From contig JAJDCP010000085.1 of the NCBI GenBank assembly GCA_029260765.1, positions 1 through 39,991 on the forward strand: 39,991 bases of DNA. The letters are read 5' to 3'. The translations under genes were made by a program, and so were the position numbers. Positions within the stretch are counted from its first letter, which is position 1, and every line of letters begins with the position of its first letter. This DNA comes from Planctomycetota bacterium. GTDB lineage: Bacteria; Planctomycetota; J058; JAJDCP01. Below the pieces are notes generated by a model. The model was not told the DNA's origin. It searched no databases and saw nothing but the letters and a program-made list of their open reading frames with translations. Positions 8,052 through 15,772 of the stretch are shown here, in pieces.

Positions 8052-11000
8052 TCAGGGCAGCGTGATGGTGTTCTGCAGCAGAGTGATCTGACCCGTCCGG
8101 CACAGCATCCTGCCCTCAACGGTCGAGTTGGTCCCCAATGAGTTCGAGGCACCCGCCAGCACGTTGCCCTTGAAGCTGACGTCCGTTCCCATGGTCGATG
8201 AAGCGAAGATCGCCCAGAAGACGTTGCCGGCGTTCGCGCCATTGAGCAGGATCACCTGGGCGTTGTTGTTGACGGTGAGTGAAGAGCCGACCTGGAAGAT
8301 CCAGACGGCGTTCGCATCTCCCTGGCCATCGAGGGTGACCACGCCCCCGACCGCAATGCTCATCGTCGATCCGGACGTGTAGACTCCCGGCGTCAGGATC
8401 ATGCCAGACAGATCGTTGACCACGATCCCGGGGGGGCGCGCCGCGCCGTCGACGTAGGCGGCTGTCAGGTCGGTCTTGGCCTGTGCCGCGACCCCGCCAG
8501 GATCATTCGCGTAGAGCGTCCCGTTGATGATGGGCTGGCCAGCAGGAGTTCCCACGAACGTGGCGCTGGGGCTCAACCCGACGTCCCCGTTGAGGGTGGT
8601 GTTGCCATCGCTTGTGAGCCCGGCGCCCGCGACGGCCACGAAGGTGGAGAGCGATTGCAGGTCGATCGGCTCTTGAGCCTCCTGCGTCCCCGTCATGAAG
8701 CTCCAGACAAAGTCACTGAGCAAGGCGTTGCCCGTCAGGTCTTCAACTCCGGTCGTGATGGTGCCGGTATAGCTGGTGTTGGGAGCGAGATTGCTGACAG
8801 GCGCAAAAGTCGCGATCTGGCTCGGCGCGTCGTAGGAGATCGTCCCCATCACACTCGCCATGGCGGGTCCGGTCAGCGTGAAAGTGCCCGTGCCGATGGT
8901 CGTAGCATCCATGGGCTTGTCAAAGGTCACGTTGACGTTCTTGTTGATGAACACGTTCATAGCATTGTCCAAAGGACTCGTGCTCATCACCGTGGGACGG
9001 GTCGTGTCGGCCGCCAGCGCGGTCGTGAAAGACCACGTGTAGGGGGCCGCCAGGGGATTGCCGGCCAGGTCCTTCACCCCGGTCGTCAGGTTGGCCTGAT
9101 ACAAGGTGTTGGCCATCAGCAACTGATTCGGCGTGAACGTGGCGGTCTTGCCCACATCGGCGTAGGTCACCTGGCCCATCGTCGCGGCCCCGTCTACGAC
9201 GGTGAAGGTCGCCTGGCTGAGGGTCATCGGATCCATCGACTCGCTGAAGGTCGCCGTGATCTTGCTGTTCGTGGCGACTCCGGTCGAATCGTTGTCCGGC
9301 ACGGTGAATATGACCACCGGCGGCGTGGTATCAGCTGCTAGCGAGGTCGTAAAGGTCCAGGTGAAGGGGCTCGCCAGAGCGTTGCCGGCCAGGTCCTGCA
9401 CCCCGGTCGTCAGCGTGGCGGTGAAGAGGGTGTTGCTGGGGAGGGGGTTGGTCGGCGAGAAGGTCGCGACGCCCGTAACATCGACGAACGCGATGGTGCC
9501 GACCACCAGAGTCGTACCGGGGCCCTTCAGGTTGAAGGTGCCCGTGCCGATCGTGTTGGCGTCGATCGGCTCGCTGAAGGTCGCGTTGACGTTCTGGTTT
9601 ATGGGCACGCCTGTGGCGCCATTGCTGGGCGTCACCGTGCTCACCGTGGGCGGCGTCGTATCCGGCGCCGGACCCGTCGTGAAGGTCCAGGAGTGGGTGG
9701 CGGCCAGGGCATTGCCGGCCAGGTCCTCCGCGCTCGTCGTCACGTTGACCGTGTACGTCGAGTTGGCCATCAGCAGCTGATTCGGAATGAGGGTCGCCGT
9801 TCTGGCCGCATCCGCATAGGTCACCGAGCCGACGACCATCGGACCGCTGACGACGATGAGCGCCGACTGGTCGATCGTCGAGGGATCCATCGCTTCGCTG
9901 AAGGTCGCCGTGATCTTGCTATTGGTGGGGACGTTGCTGGCTCCGTCTGCCGGATTGGTGGAAATCACGGTAGGTGGCGTGCTGTCCGACGATGCGGCGG
10001 TCGTGAACGTCCAGCTGAAGGCATTCCCCAGAGGGTTGCCGGCAAGGTCCTTGATGTCGGTCGTCAGCGTGCCTGTGAATGTGGTGTTGTTGGCAAGCGG
10101 GTTGGTCGGCGAGAAGGTCGCGATGCCGGTGAGACCGACATACGCGATGGTCCCGGTGACCGGGGTCGAGCCGGGGCCCTCGAGGGTGAAGCTGGCCGTC
10201 GTGATCGTGGCGGGGTCGACCGTCTCGCTGAACGTCGCGTTGACCTTCTGGTTGGTGGCGACGCCCGTGGCGCCGGAGTTTGGGGTCAGCGCGCTCACCG
10301 TGGGCGGCGTGTTGTCCGGCGTCGCCGCTGTCGTGAAGGTCCAGGAATGGCTGGCCGCCAAGGGGTTGCCGGCCAGGTCCTTGACACCGGTGGTCAGCTG
10401 GATGGTATAGGTCATTCCCGGCAACAGATCCTGGTCCGGTTTGTAGCTCGCGGTTCTGCTGGGATCGTCGTAGGTGACCGTGCCCGTGACCGACGGTCCG
10501 CTCACGAACGTAAACGTCGACGGGTCGAGCGTGGCAGGATCCATCGCTTCGTTGAAGCTCGCTACCAACTTGCTGTTGATGGCGACGCCGCTCGCCCCGT
10601 CCGCCGGAATGGTGGTGCCGACGGTAGGGGGTGTGGTGTCCCCAGTCTGCGCGGTGGTGAACGACCAGATGAAGTCGCTCGCCAGGGCATTGCCGGCGAG
10701 GTCTTCGACCGTGTCGTGCACCGTGGCCGTGATCATCGTGTTGTTGGCGAACGCGGACGCGCTGGACAACGTCGCGATGCGGCTGGCCGCATCGTACGAG
10801 ACGGTGAGCGAGGTGGCGCCCGAGACCGTGAAGTGGGCCGCCGTGATCGTCGACGCCTTCATGGCCTCGCTGAAGGTCACATTGATGCTGGTGTTGATGG
10901 CGACGTTGGTTGCGCCATTTGCAGGGCTTGTCGAGCTCACCGTCGGCGCGGTCATGTCGGAGCTTGACGTGTTGTTGGAAGATCTACTCGAGTTGCTGCA

Positions 11001-11078
11001 GCCCACCAGACAGAGAACAATCGCGAGCGGTATGCCGACGCGGAGTCTCGATGGGGGCCTTTGTGGGTTGTTGGACAT
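8052..11078 (-). CDS. Lipoprotein with seven Big_5 Ig-like repeats and a DUF3494 ice-binding domain
   Basis: A 1008-residue secreted or surface protein. The ATG has GAGGTG upstream. The signal peptide ends in CLVGC, a lipobox. Seven repeats of about 105 residues follow, each opening with a variant of DTTPPTVSSTSPANGATNV, then VTFSEAMD and closing with AGNPLA and WTFTT: the Big_5 Ig-like fold. From about residue 810 to the end is a DUF3494 domain (FVAVAGAGLTSDGNTTLNGDVG, PGVYTSG, WIFQVGSSLTV, GNVFWAI), the beta-solenoid of microbial ice-binding proteins, also common in non-polar bacteria with adhesive roles. The repeats probably act as a stalk projecting the terminal domain from the outer membrane. 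It is transcribed alone. Confidence 0.93.
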   Translation of the reverse strand: MSNNPQRPPSRLRVGIPLAIVLCLVGCSNSSRSSNNTSSSDMTAPTVSSTSPANGATNVAINTSINVTFSEAMKASTITAAHFTVSGATSLTVSYDAASRIATLSSASAFANNTMITATVHDTVEDLAGNALASDFIWSFTTAQTGDTTPPTVGTTIPADGASGVAINSKLVASFNEAMDPATLDPSTFTFVSGPSVTGTVTYDDPSRTASYKPDQDLLPGMTYTIQLTTGVKDLAGNPLAASHSWTFTTAATPDNTPPTVSALTPNSGATGVATNQKVNATFSETVDPATITTASFTLEGPGSTPVTGTIAYVGLTGIATFSPTNPLANNTTFTGTLTTDIKDLAGNPLGNAFSWTFTTAASSDSTPPTVISTNPADGASNVPTNSKITATFSEAMDPSTIDQSALIVVSGPMVVGSVTYADAARTATLIPNQLLMANSTYTVNVTTSAEDLAGNALAATHSWTFTTGPAPDTTPPTVSTVTPSNGATGVPINQNVNATFSEPIDANTIGTGTFNLKGPGTTLVVGTIAFVDVTGVATFSPTNPLPSNTLFTATLTTGVQDLAGNALASPFTWTFTTSLAADTTPPVVIFTVPDNDSTGVATNSKITATFSESMDPMTLSQATFTVVDGAATMGQVTYADVGKTATFTPNQLLMANTLYQANLTTGVKDLAGNPLAAPYTWSFTTALAADTTRPTVMSTSPLDNAMNVFINKNVNVTFDKPMDATTIGTGTFTLTGPAMASVMGTISYDAPSQIATFAPVSNLAPNTSYTGTITTGVEDLTGNALLSDFVWSFMTGTQEAQEPIDLQSLSTFVAVAGAGLTSDGNTTLNGDVGLSPSATFVGTPAGQPIINGTLYANDPGGVAAQAKTDLTAAYVDGAARPPGIVVNDLSGMILTPGVYTSGSTMSIAVGGVVTLDGQGDANAVWIFQVGSSLTVNNNAQVILLNGANAGNVFWAIFASSTMGTDVSFKGNVLAGASNSLGTNSTVEGRMLCRTGQITLLQNTITLP

Positions 11079-11382
11079 TGCTGCACCTCATGGCTGTCAC
11101 TATCAACGCGAACTGCTTTGACGATGGGGCGGAGGTGCAAATGCCGATCCGCCGCGCGGCCTCGGGCGAAGCCGGGCCTTCGCCCATGGCTCATGGAAGC
11201 AGGAGTGGGATCGTGGGGGCGCTCTTGCGGACTTTTCACACGCGAACGAACGAAAGTCCGCATCCAGAGCTCCTGACCTGGATTCGATGCAACCGGCCTG
11301 GAGGGGTTCTTGCGGCTACTATCCGTTGCGACTGCCGTCAGCTGTGTGAACGCGGGCATCGAAGCCGTCTTCTGTAGCGGAG

Positions 11383-11494
11383 TTCTGTGGGAGACTGTCT
11401 CACGGAACGTTTGGAGGCATGCGATTGCTTTGGGTTGCCATGTAGGGGCGAGGTTTACCCTCGCCCGCGGGCGGGGATAAACCCCGCCCCTACA
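11383..11494. repeat. Composite repeat, copy A
   Basis: A left arm beginning TTCTGTGGGAGACTGTCTCA, then about 35 variable bases, then TTGCTTTGG and a palindromic element at 11441-11494 (TGTAGGGGCGAGGTTTACCC ending GGGGATAAACCCCGCCCCTACA). The two halves of the palindrome pair over most of their length. Copy B at 11587-11725 has the same parts at almost the same spacing (58 versus 59 bases from arm to palindrome), so arm and palindrome are one unit. Confidence 0.8.
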
Positions 11495-11572
11495 AGAAGA
11501 ACGGTCGGTAGCCAGACGATTCCCAGCCTTGTCCCAGTTGACATCGTATGACGACTCCAGACATCTCGAACC

Positions 11573-11611
11573 TTCCCTGAGACAGACTCTGTGAGAGGCT
11601 GTCTCAGGGAA
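11573..11611. repeat. Perfect 13-bp inverted repeat
   Basis: TTCCCTGAGACAG at 11573-11585 and its exact reverse complement at 11599-11611, separated by 13 bases. The right arm is also the start of composite repeat copy B. It could be a hairpin, or two abutting terminal inverted repeats of small mobile elements. There is no T-run, so a classical terminator is unlikely. Confidence 0.85.
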
Positions 11612-11725
11612 CGAGAGTTCGCCGTCGAATTGCTTTGGCCTGTCATGTAGGGGCGGGGTTTACCCCTCGAAGACTCGGACGCTTCGCTCCTCCCGCAAGC
11701 GAAGCGTCCAAGTCAGCGAGGAGGG
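11587..11725. repeat. Composite repeat, copy B
   Basis: The left arm CTCTGTGAGAGGCTGTCTCA is followed by TTGCTTTGG and TGTAGGGGCGGGGTTTACCCC, as in copy A. After that it carries CTCGGACGCTTCGCT and an inverted AAGCGAAGCGTCCAAGTC, which is the sequence found as tandem units at 7839-7907. It therefore links the two repeat types of this genome. Confidence 0.8.
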
Positions 11726-11968
11726 AGTGGGTAGGGAGGAGGCCGACAGAGCGCCGCAGTCTGCATAGCCCGACGCTTCAGGCGGTTCTCAGCCGCTCGA
11801 AGGAATGGACCATGCCTGAGCGATGACTCCGGAGCGAAGTCTCGATGAAAAGGTGCCCATGTCAGGAGCTCTAGCATCAGACCTGGGGACGGGGCCGATG
11901 CTTGCGGGGGGCCGCCGACCGACGGGCCCAGGCGCTGCCGGACAACGCCTGGGCGAAGATCACGCCGA

Positions 11969-12151
11969 TCAAGTCACTCTCTTGGCGACTTCGTCCTTAT
12001 CCTGCGTGATCTTCTTTTCGTCGACCGAGAAGGAGACGCTGTTCTTGCCCTTGCCCGAAGACAGCTTGAACCACCCGCGGTAGAAGGCCAGGCCCACGGT
12101 GCTGGCAATGATCAGGAAAATCACGACAAGGAGAACCGTCAGGAAATTCAT
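11969..12151 (-). CDS. Small single-pass membrane protein
   Basis: A 60-residue protein whose ATG is preceded by AGAGGT at good spacing. Residues 3-24 form one hydrophobic helix (FLTVLLVVIFLIIASTVGLA). The rest is hydrophilic and contains WFKLSSGKGKNSVSFSVDEKK, a layout seen in small conserved membrane proteins of several phyla with a short tail after the helix. It probably sits in the inner membrane with a charged soluble tail. The tail stops soon after KDEVAKRVT, so it may be shortened compared with relatives. There is no functional information, and it is transcribed alone. Confidence 0.75.
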   Translation of the reverse strand: MNFLTVLLVVIFLIIASTVGLAFYRGWFKLSSGKGKNSVSFSVDEKKITQDKDEVAKRVT

Positions 12152-12644
12152 AGCGACCTCTTTCCCGTTGACGAGAGTTCAAGTCCATTAGTCCGCGCGC
12201 GGACTCGACTGCTTAGAGCCCACGGGGTGGAGCTCGAAGCAGACATGCGAGTCGTGATCCCGCAGCGCAACGCCTTGCCGGGAAGCATGGTCAGCCGCGA
12301 TGCGCGAGCCGGTCACGCGATCTTCCCCAGGCAAATGCAGATCCACGCCCGGGAGATCCCCCGCAAAGCCGGCAATTTGACGCGATGGGCACGGGCTGCC
12401 AGCACTTCCGGTCAACGGAGATGTGCGGAATTTTGCGTATCGACCGAAGAGTTTTGCAGCCAGACCCCCGCGGAAGCCTGCAGAGAACCCGAAGGTCGCC
12501 GATGGGCAGGCCCGCGAACCTGGTGGCTGGCAATGTCGATGGTTGGTCCAGGAGTAGCTGGGCTGCTACACTACTCGCAAAGCCCTCTTCGGTAGCTCCG
12601 AAACCTCACTCTGCGCGAAGGCACACATCGAGGTCTGTTGAGAC
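12152..12644. other. Intergenic region before the NtrC-type gene
   Basis: About 490 bases between divergent genes. I found no convincing gene. Open frames on both strands lack start signals or family features. A plausible promoter for the regulator gene lies near its right end. Confidence 0.5.
12543..12572 (+). promoter_or_regulatory. Candidate sigma-70 promoter for the NtrC-type regulator
   Basis: TTGGTC at 12543-12548, an 18-base spacer and TACACT at 12567-12572, about 70 bases before the TTG start at 12645. Both boxes match the consensus moderately. Confidence 0.4.
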
Positions 12645-14027
12645 TTGAAAATCCTCGTTGTAGACGAAGACTACCCGATCCGCGGTCCCGTCAAGGACCT
12701 GCTGGCGCGCGAGGGTTATGGCGTCGTCGAGGCGGTGGACGGCAAGTCTGCCAAGGCCATCCTGGAGCGGGAGGTACCCGACCTCGTCTTGCTCAACGTC
12801 CGCCTGCCCGACGGCGATTCCATGGGGACGTTGAAGGGCATCCAGGATAGCGTCCCCGACATTCCCGTGATCATCATCACCGCCGCACACACGGTCAAGA
12901 GGGCCGTCGAGGCCATGAAACTCGGCGCGTTCGACTACATCGAAAAGCCCTTCGACCTGGACAAACTCGCCCTCACCGTCAAGCGCGCGCTCGAGGCGGC
13001 GCGCTATCGACGTGTCGTGGGCTTGCACGTTCGAGAGCAGAAGTCCAGATACGGACTGCACAAACTCCGGGGCCAATCGAAAGCGATGCAGCAGGTCCGA
13101 GAGCTCATCAGCAAGGTCGCCCTGGGTGAGACGACCACCGTGCTCGTCCGCGGCGAGAGCGGGACGGGCAAAGATCTGGTCGTGAAGTCGATCCACACCG
13201 AGTCTGTGCGTGGCGACAAGCCGTTTGTGAACATCACCTGCACGGCACTGCAAGATGCGCTGTTGGAGAGCGAGCTTTTCGGCCATGAGCGAGGCTCCTT
13301 CACTGATGCGAAGACGCTGAAGAAAGGGCTTCTCGAGCTGGCCAACGGCGGGACAGTCTTCTTCGACGAAATCGGGGACATGTCACCGGCGCTTCAAGGA
13401 AAGCTCCTCCGCATGCTTGAGGACAAATCGTTTAGAAGAATCGGGGGGATGCGGGAAATCAGGGTTGATGTCCGGGTGATCGCCGCGACGAACGTTGACC
13501 TCGAGCGGCAGATCGAGGCGAACAAGTTCAGGGTGGACCTCTACTACCGTTTGAACGCGATCACGATCGACGTCCCGCCTTTGAGAGAGCGCCGCAGCGA
13601 CGTCTCCGAGCTGGTGGAGCATTTCCTTGGGCAGTTTGCGCGCGAGTTCAAGAAGCGGTGCCCGACAGTCGCCCCGGCAGCGCTTCGGAAGCTTGAGAAC
13701 CATGATTGGCCCGGCAACGTTCGAGAGCTGAGGAATGTCATCGAGCGCGCCGTCCTGCTCGGGCGTGGGCCCATCATCTCCGAAAGTGACGTCTACTTCG
13801 GACGGCCTTCGGCCTCCATCGGGCGCGAAAGAGGAGAGCGCGCACTCTCTCTGCCGGCGGGAGGCATCAACTTGCGGGAGCTCGATCGAGACCTCGTCGT
13901 TCAGGCCCTCAAACGCTCGGGCGGCAACCAGACCAAAGCGGCCGGGCTGCTGGGATTGACGCGCGCCAAGATCAACTATCGCATGAAGAAGTACGGCATC
14001 AGTGAGACCCCTCCGGGAACGGAGTAG
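12645..14027 (+). CDS. NtrC-family sigma-54 activator with Asn at the phosphorylation site
   Basis: A 460-residue transcription activator starting at TTG (GAGG about 13 bases upstream; no ATG option nearby). Residues 1-120 are a receiver domain: the acidic pair D7/D9, T79 and K101 are present, but the phosphoacceptor is Asn51 (LLNVRLPDG instead of LLDVRLPDG). Residues about 142-370 are the AAA+ domain with Walker A GESGTGKD (170-177), Walker B FFDEIGDM and the sigma-54 contact loop GSFTDA in place of GAFTGA, keeping the key Thr. A Fis-type HTH ends the protein (NQTKAAGLLGLTRAKINY). It should open sigma-54 promoters but cannot be switched on by ordinary Asp phosphorylation. It may be constitutive or controlled by protein partners. 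No sensor kinase is adjacent. Confidence 0.93.
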   Translation: MKILVVDEDYPIRGPVKDLLAREGYGVVEAVDGKSAKAILEREVPDLVLLNVRLPDGDSMGTLKGIQDSVPDIPVIIITAAHTVKRAVEAMKLGAFDYIEKPFDLDKLALTVKRALEAARYRRVVGLHVREQKSRYGLHKLRGQSKAMQQVRELISKVALGETTTVLVRGESGTGKDLVVKSIHTESVRGDKPFVNITCTALQDALLESELFGHERGSFTDAKTLKKGLLELANGGTVFFDEIGDMSPALQGKLLRMLEDKSFRRIGGMREIRVDVRVIAATNVDLERQIEANKFRVDLYYRLNAITIDVPPLRERRSDVSELVEHFLGQFAREFKKRCPTVAPAALRKLENHDWPGNVRELRNVIERAVLLGRGPIISESDVYFGRPSASIGRERGERALSLPAGGINLRELDRDLVVQALKRSGGNQTKAAGLLGLTRAKINYRMKKYGISETPPGTE

Positions 14028-14038
14028 CGTGCGTCTGC

Positions 14039-14067
14039 TTGACAGGCCTGCAATCCGATAACATCAT
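14039..14067 (+). promoter_or_regulatory. Candidate promoter of the VapBC-type operon
   Basis: A perfect TTGACA at 14039-14044, a 17-base spacer and CATCAT at 14062-14067 (4 of 6 matches to TATAAT), 38 bases before the antitoxin start. Short inverted words (ACATC and GATGT at 14061-14065 and 14074-14078) could be part of an antitoxin operator. Confidence 0.45.
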
Positions 14068-14104
14068 GTCATCGATGTGATTAAGTGCGGGCAGGAGGTG
14101 CCGT

Positions 14105-14365
14105 GTGATCAGGACTCAGATCCAACTCGAAGAAGGACAGTACAGACGCTTGAAGTCTCTCGCGTTGAAACGTCACACCTCGCTCGCCAGTCTGATCAGG
14201 GACGGTGTCGAGCGCGTGCTCTCGGAAGCCGAGCATGCGCAGAGGATGGAGCGCTTTGCAGAGCTGGCGGGAGCCTTCGCGGACTTCGAGGGGGCCACGG
14301 ACCTGGCGGAAAGACACGATGCCTACCTGGCGGACGTAGGGGACGATGCCGACGATCTTCGTTGA
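14105..14365 (+). CDS. vapB: Ribbon-helix-helix antitoxin of a VapBC-type pair
   Basis: An 86-residue protein with a GTG start and a strong AGGAGG ribosome-binding site. The N-terminus (RTQIQLEEGQYRRLKSLA) has the short strand followed by a helix of a ribbon-helix-helix DNA-binding fold. The middle (TSLASLIRDGVERVL) completes the second helix. The C-terminal part is acidic (DVGDDADDLR) and would wrap around and block the toxin. Its end overlaps the toxin gene by 20 bases, the usual coupled arrangement that keeps antitoxin in excess. By family knowledge it should repress its own promoter with the toxin as co-repressor. Confidence 0.85.
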   Translation: MIRTQIQLEEGQYRRLKSLALKRHTSLASLIRDGVERVLSEAEHAQRMERFAELAGAFADFEGATDLAERHDAYLADVGDDADDLR

Positions 14366-14750
14366 CACGTCCGCCATCCTCGCCTTCTTGGTCAGGACTG
14401 ATCGATACCATGAAGCCGCACGACAGGCGTTCCTGACTGATGAAGTCCAGGCTGCTGAGCTCGTGACCTCCTCTTGCGTTGTTTATGAAACCATTTCCTT
14501 GCTCCAGGCCCGCGTCGGCATCGAGGCTGTCCGAAGCTTCCAGGCGGGCGTTGCTCCCTTGTTCCGTACGGTTTGGGTCGACCTCGACCTCTACAGCCGG
14601 GCGATGGCGGCGCTCCTGGCGGCGCGATCGCGTGGAGTCAGCCTGACCGACTGGACCAGCTTTGAGATCATGCGTCAGGGCGGGATCGCGACGGCCTTGA
14701 CTTTCGATAGCGATTTTTCGCTGCAGGGCTTCAAACGGATGCCCAGCTGA
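14346..14750 (+). CDS. vapC: PIN-domain ribonuclease toxin, VapC type
   Basis: A 134-residue PIN-domain protein. The acidic metal-binding set is intact: D7 (FVDTSA), E48 (VYETISLL), D102 (SLTDWTSFEIM) and D121/D123 (TFDSDF). Such proteins cut specific RNAs, often tRNAs or rRNA, when the labile antitoxin is lost, and so arrest growth. The length is normal for the family and no residue is missing, so the toxin is probably active. It starts inside the antitoxin gene. The RNA target cannot be read from the sequence. Confidence 0.92.
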   Translation: MPTIFVDTSAILAFLVRTDRYHEAARQAFLTDEVQAAELVTSSCVVYETISLLQARVGIEAVRSFQAGVAPLFRTVWVDLDLYSRAMAALLAARSRGVSLTDWTSFEIMRQGGIATALTFDSDFSLQGFKRMPS

Positions 14751-14780
14751 CCTGGAGCTCTGCCAACCCCCACAGCGGGG

Positions 14781-14808
14781 TTCTCCCGTGCGGGCCAGAT
14801 GGTAGAAT
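14781..14808 (+). promoter_or_regulatory. Candidate promoter of the radical SAM gene
   Basis: TTCTCC at 14781-14786, a 16-base spacer and TAGAAT at 14803-14808. Because an upstream ATG at 14807 lies inside this -10 box, it supports the downstream start at 14846. Confidence 0.45.
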
Positions 14809-14845
14809 GCCGCCTCCCCGTTTCCACCCCGCGGAGGCACCAGGC

Positions 14846-15718
14846 ATGCGCTACGTCGAGCCGCTCTACCGCCCACCGTCCGAGGCACGCTCCGCCATCC
14901 TGCAGGCCACCCTGGGTTGCTCATGGAACAAGTGCACCTACTGCGACATGTACCGCTCGAAGAAGTTCCAGGTCCGGCCGCTTCCCGAGCTTCGCCAAGA
15001 CCTGGCCGTCCTTCGGGCGGTGCATGGTGAAGCCTGCGACAAGCTGTTCCTCGCCGACGGCGATGCCCTGGCCATGGACATGCAGACCTGGCAGCCGCTG
15101 CTGCTCGCCTGCCGCCAGGCCTTCCCCCGCCTCCGGCGTATCAGCTGCTACGCCACAGCCCTGAACCTGCTCGCCAAGACCCCCGACGAGCTGCAGCGGC
15201 TGCGCGAATTGGGCCTGGACCTGCTCTACATCGGTCCGGAGTCGGGAGACGGCCCGACCCTCAAACGCATCGCCAAAGGCGCGGACTTCGACGCCCACGT
15301 CGAGGCCGCGCACAAGGCACACGAAGCTGGTATGCGTCTGTCGGCGATCTTCCTGCTCGGTGCGGGCGGTACGGCCCGCTCCCAAGAGCACGCCGAGGCC
15401 TCCGCCCGGCTTGCGACCGCGATGGACCCTGAATTCCTGGCGGCACTGACGCTGACGGTCATCCCCGGCACACCGCTCGCACGCCAGCAGCAGAAGGGGC
15501 TCTTCGAGTTGCCAGACATCACGAGCCTGCTGCAAGAGCTGCGCAGCTTCGTGGCGGGCGCCCAGCCGCGGGATGCGTTGTTCCGCACCAACCATGCCAG
15601 CAATCACCTGGTGCTTGGCGGACGGCTTCCCCATGATCGCGCGCGCATCGTGGCCGCCATCGACGGCGCCCTGGCTGGGGAAGTCGGGCTGCGGCCGGAC
15701 TGGGTCCGCGGGCTCTGA
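14846..15718 (+). CDS. Radical SAM protein of unknown substrate
   Basis: A 290-residue protein. I chose the ATG at 14846 because GGAGG lies 8 bases before it, and the other ATG (14807) overlaps a promoter-like box. Near residue 25 is CSWNKCTYCDMY, a C-x4-C-x2-C cluster motif of one radical SAM subgroup, which would hold a 4Fe-4S cluster and cleave S-adenosylmethionine. Further family features are the ADGDAL strand, LLYIGPESGD and SAIFLLGAGG. There is no B12 domain or extra cluster domain. Relatives are usually annotated only as radical SAM or Fe-S oxidoreductase, and neither neighbour hints at the substrate. It is single-gene, between a toxin-antitoxin pair and a convergent clpC. Confidence 0.88.
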   Translation: MRYVEPLYRPPSEARSAILQATLGCSWNKCTYCDMYRSKKFQVRPLPELRQDLAVLRAVHGEACDKLFLADGDALAMDMQTWQPLLLACRQAFPRLRRISCYATALNLLAKTPDELQRLRELGLDLLYIGPESGDGPTLKRIAKGADFDAHVEAAHKAHEAGMRLSAIFLLGAGGTARSQEHAEASARLATAMDPEFLAALTLTVIPGTPLARQQQKGLFELPDITSLLQELRSFVAGAQPRDALFRTNHASNHLVLGGRLPHDRARIVAAIDGALAGEVGLRPDWVRGL

Positions 15719-15725
15719 TGCAAAA

Positions 15726-15745
15726 AGGAGGGGCCGGCCCCTCCT
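15726..15745. terminator. Bidirectional terminator-like palindrome between radical SAM gene and clpC
   Basis: A perfect 20-base palindrome AGGAGGGGCCGGCCCCTCCT, preceded by five A residues, in the 54-base gap between two convergent genes. Read on the minus strand the A-run becomes a T-run after the stem, so it should terminate clpC transcription best. The plus-strand direction lacks a T-run. Confidence 0.65.
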
Positions 15746-15772
15746 CATCCGTCACTTTGCACCGCTGCAGGC

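Larger units (their letters stand above)
11079..11968. other. Gene-free region rich in repeats
   Basis: About 890 bases with no supportable gene. Between 11383 and 11725 lie two copies of a composite repeat and a perfect inverted repeat. The remainder (11079-11382 and 11726-11968) shows nothing I can identify. The promoter of the minus-strand Ig-repeat lipoprotein should lie just beyond 11078. Confidence 0.6.

Noticed and set aside
9693..10967. 424-codon plus-strand frame
   Set aside because: It is antisense to the Ig-repeat lipoprotein; its own repeats merely reflect the repeats of that gene.
12188..12595. Overlapping frames on both strands
   Set aside because: Neither has a ribosome-binding site or recognisable domain, and base use by codon position is inconsistent.
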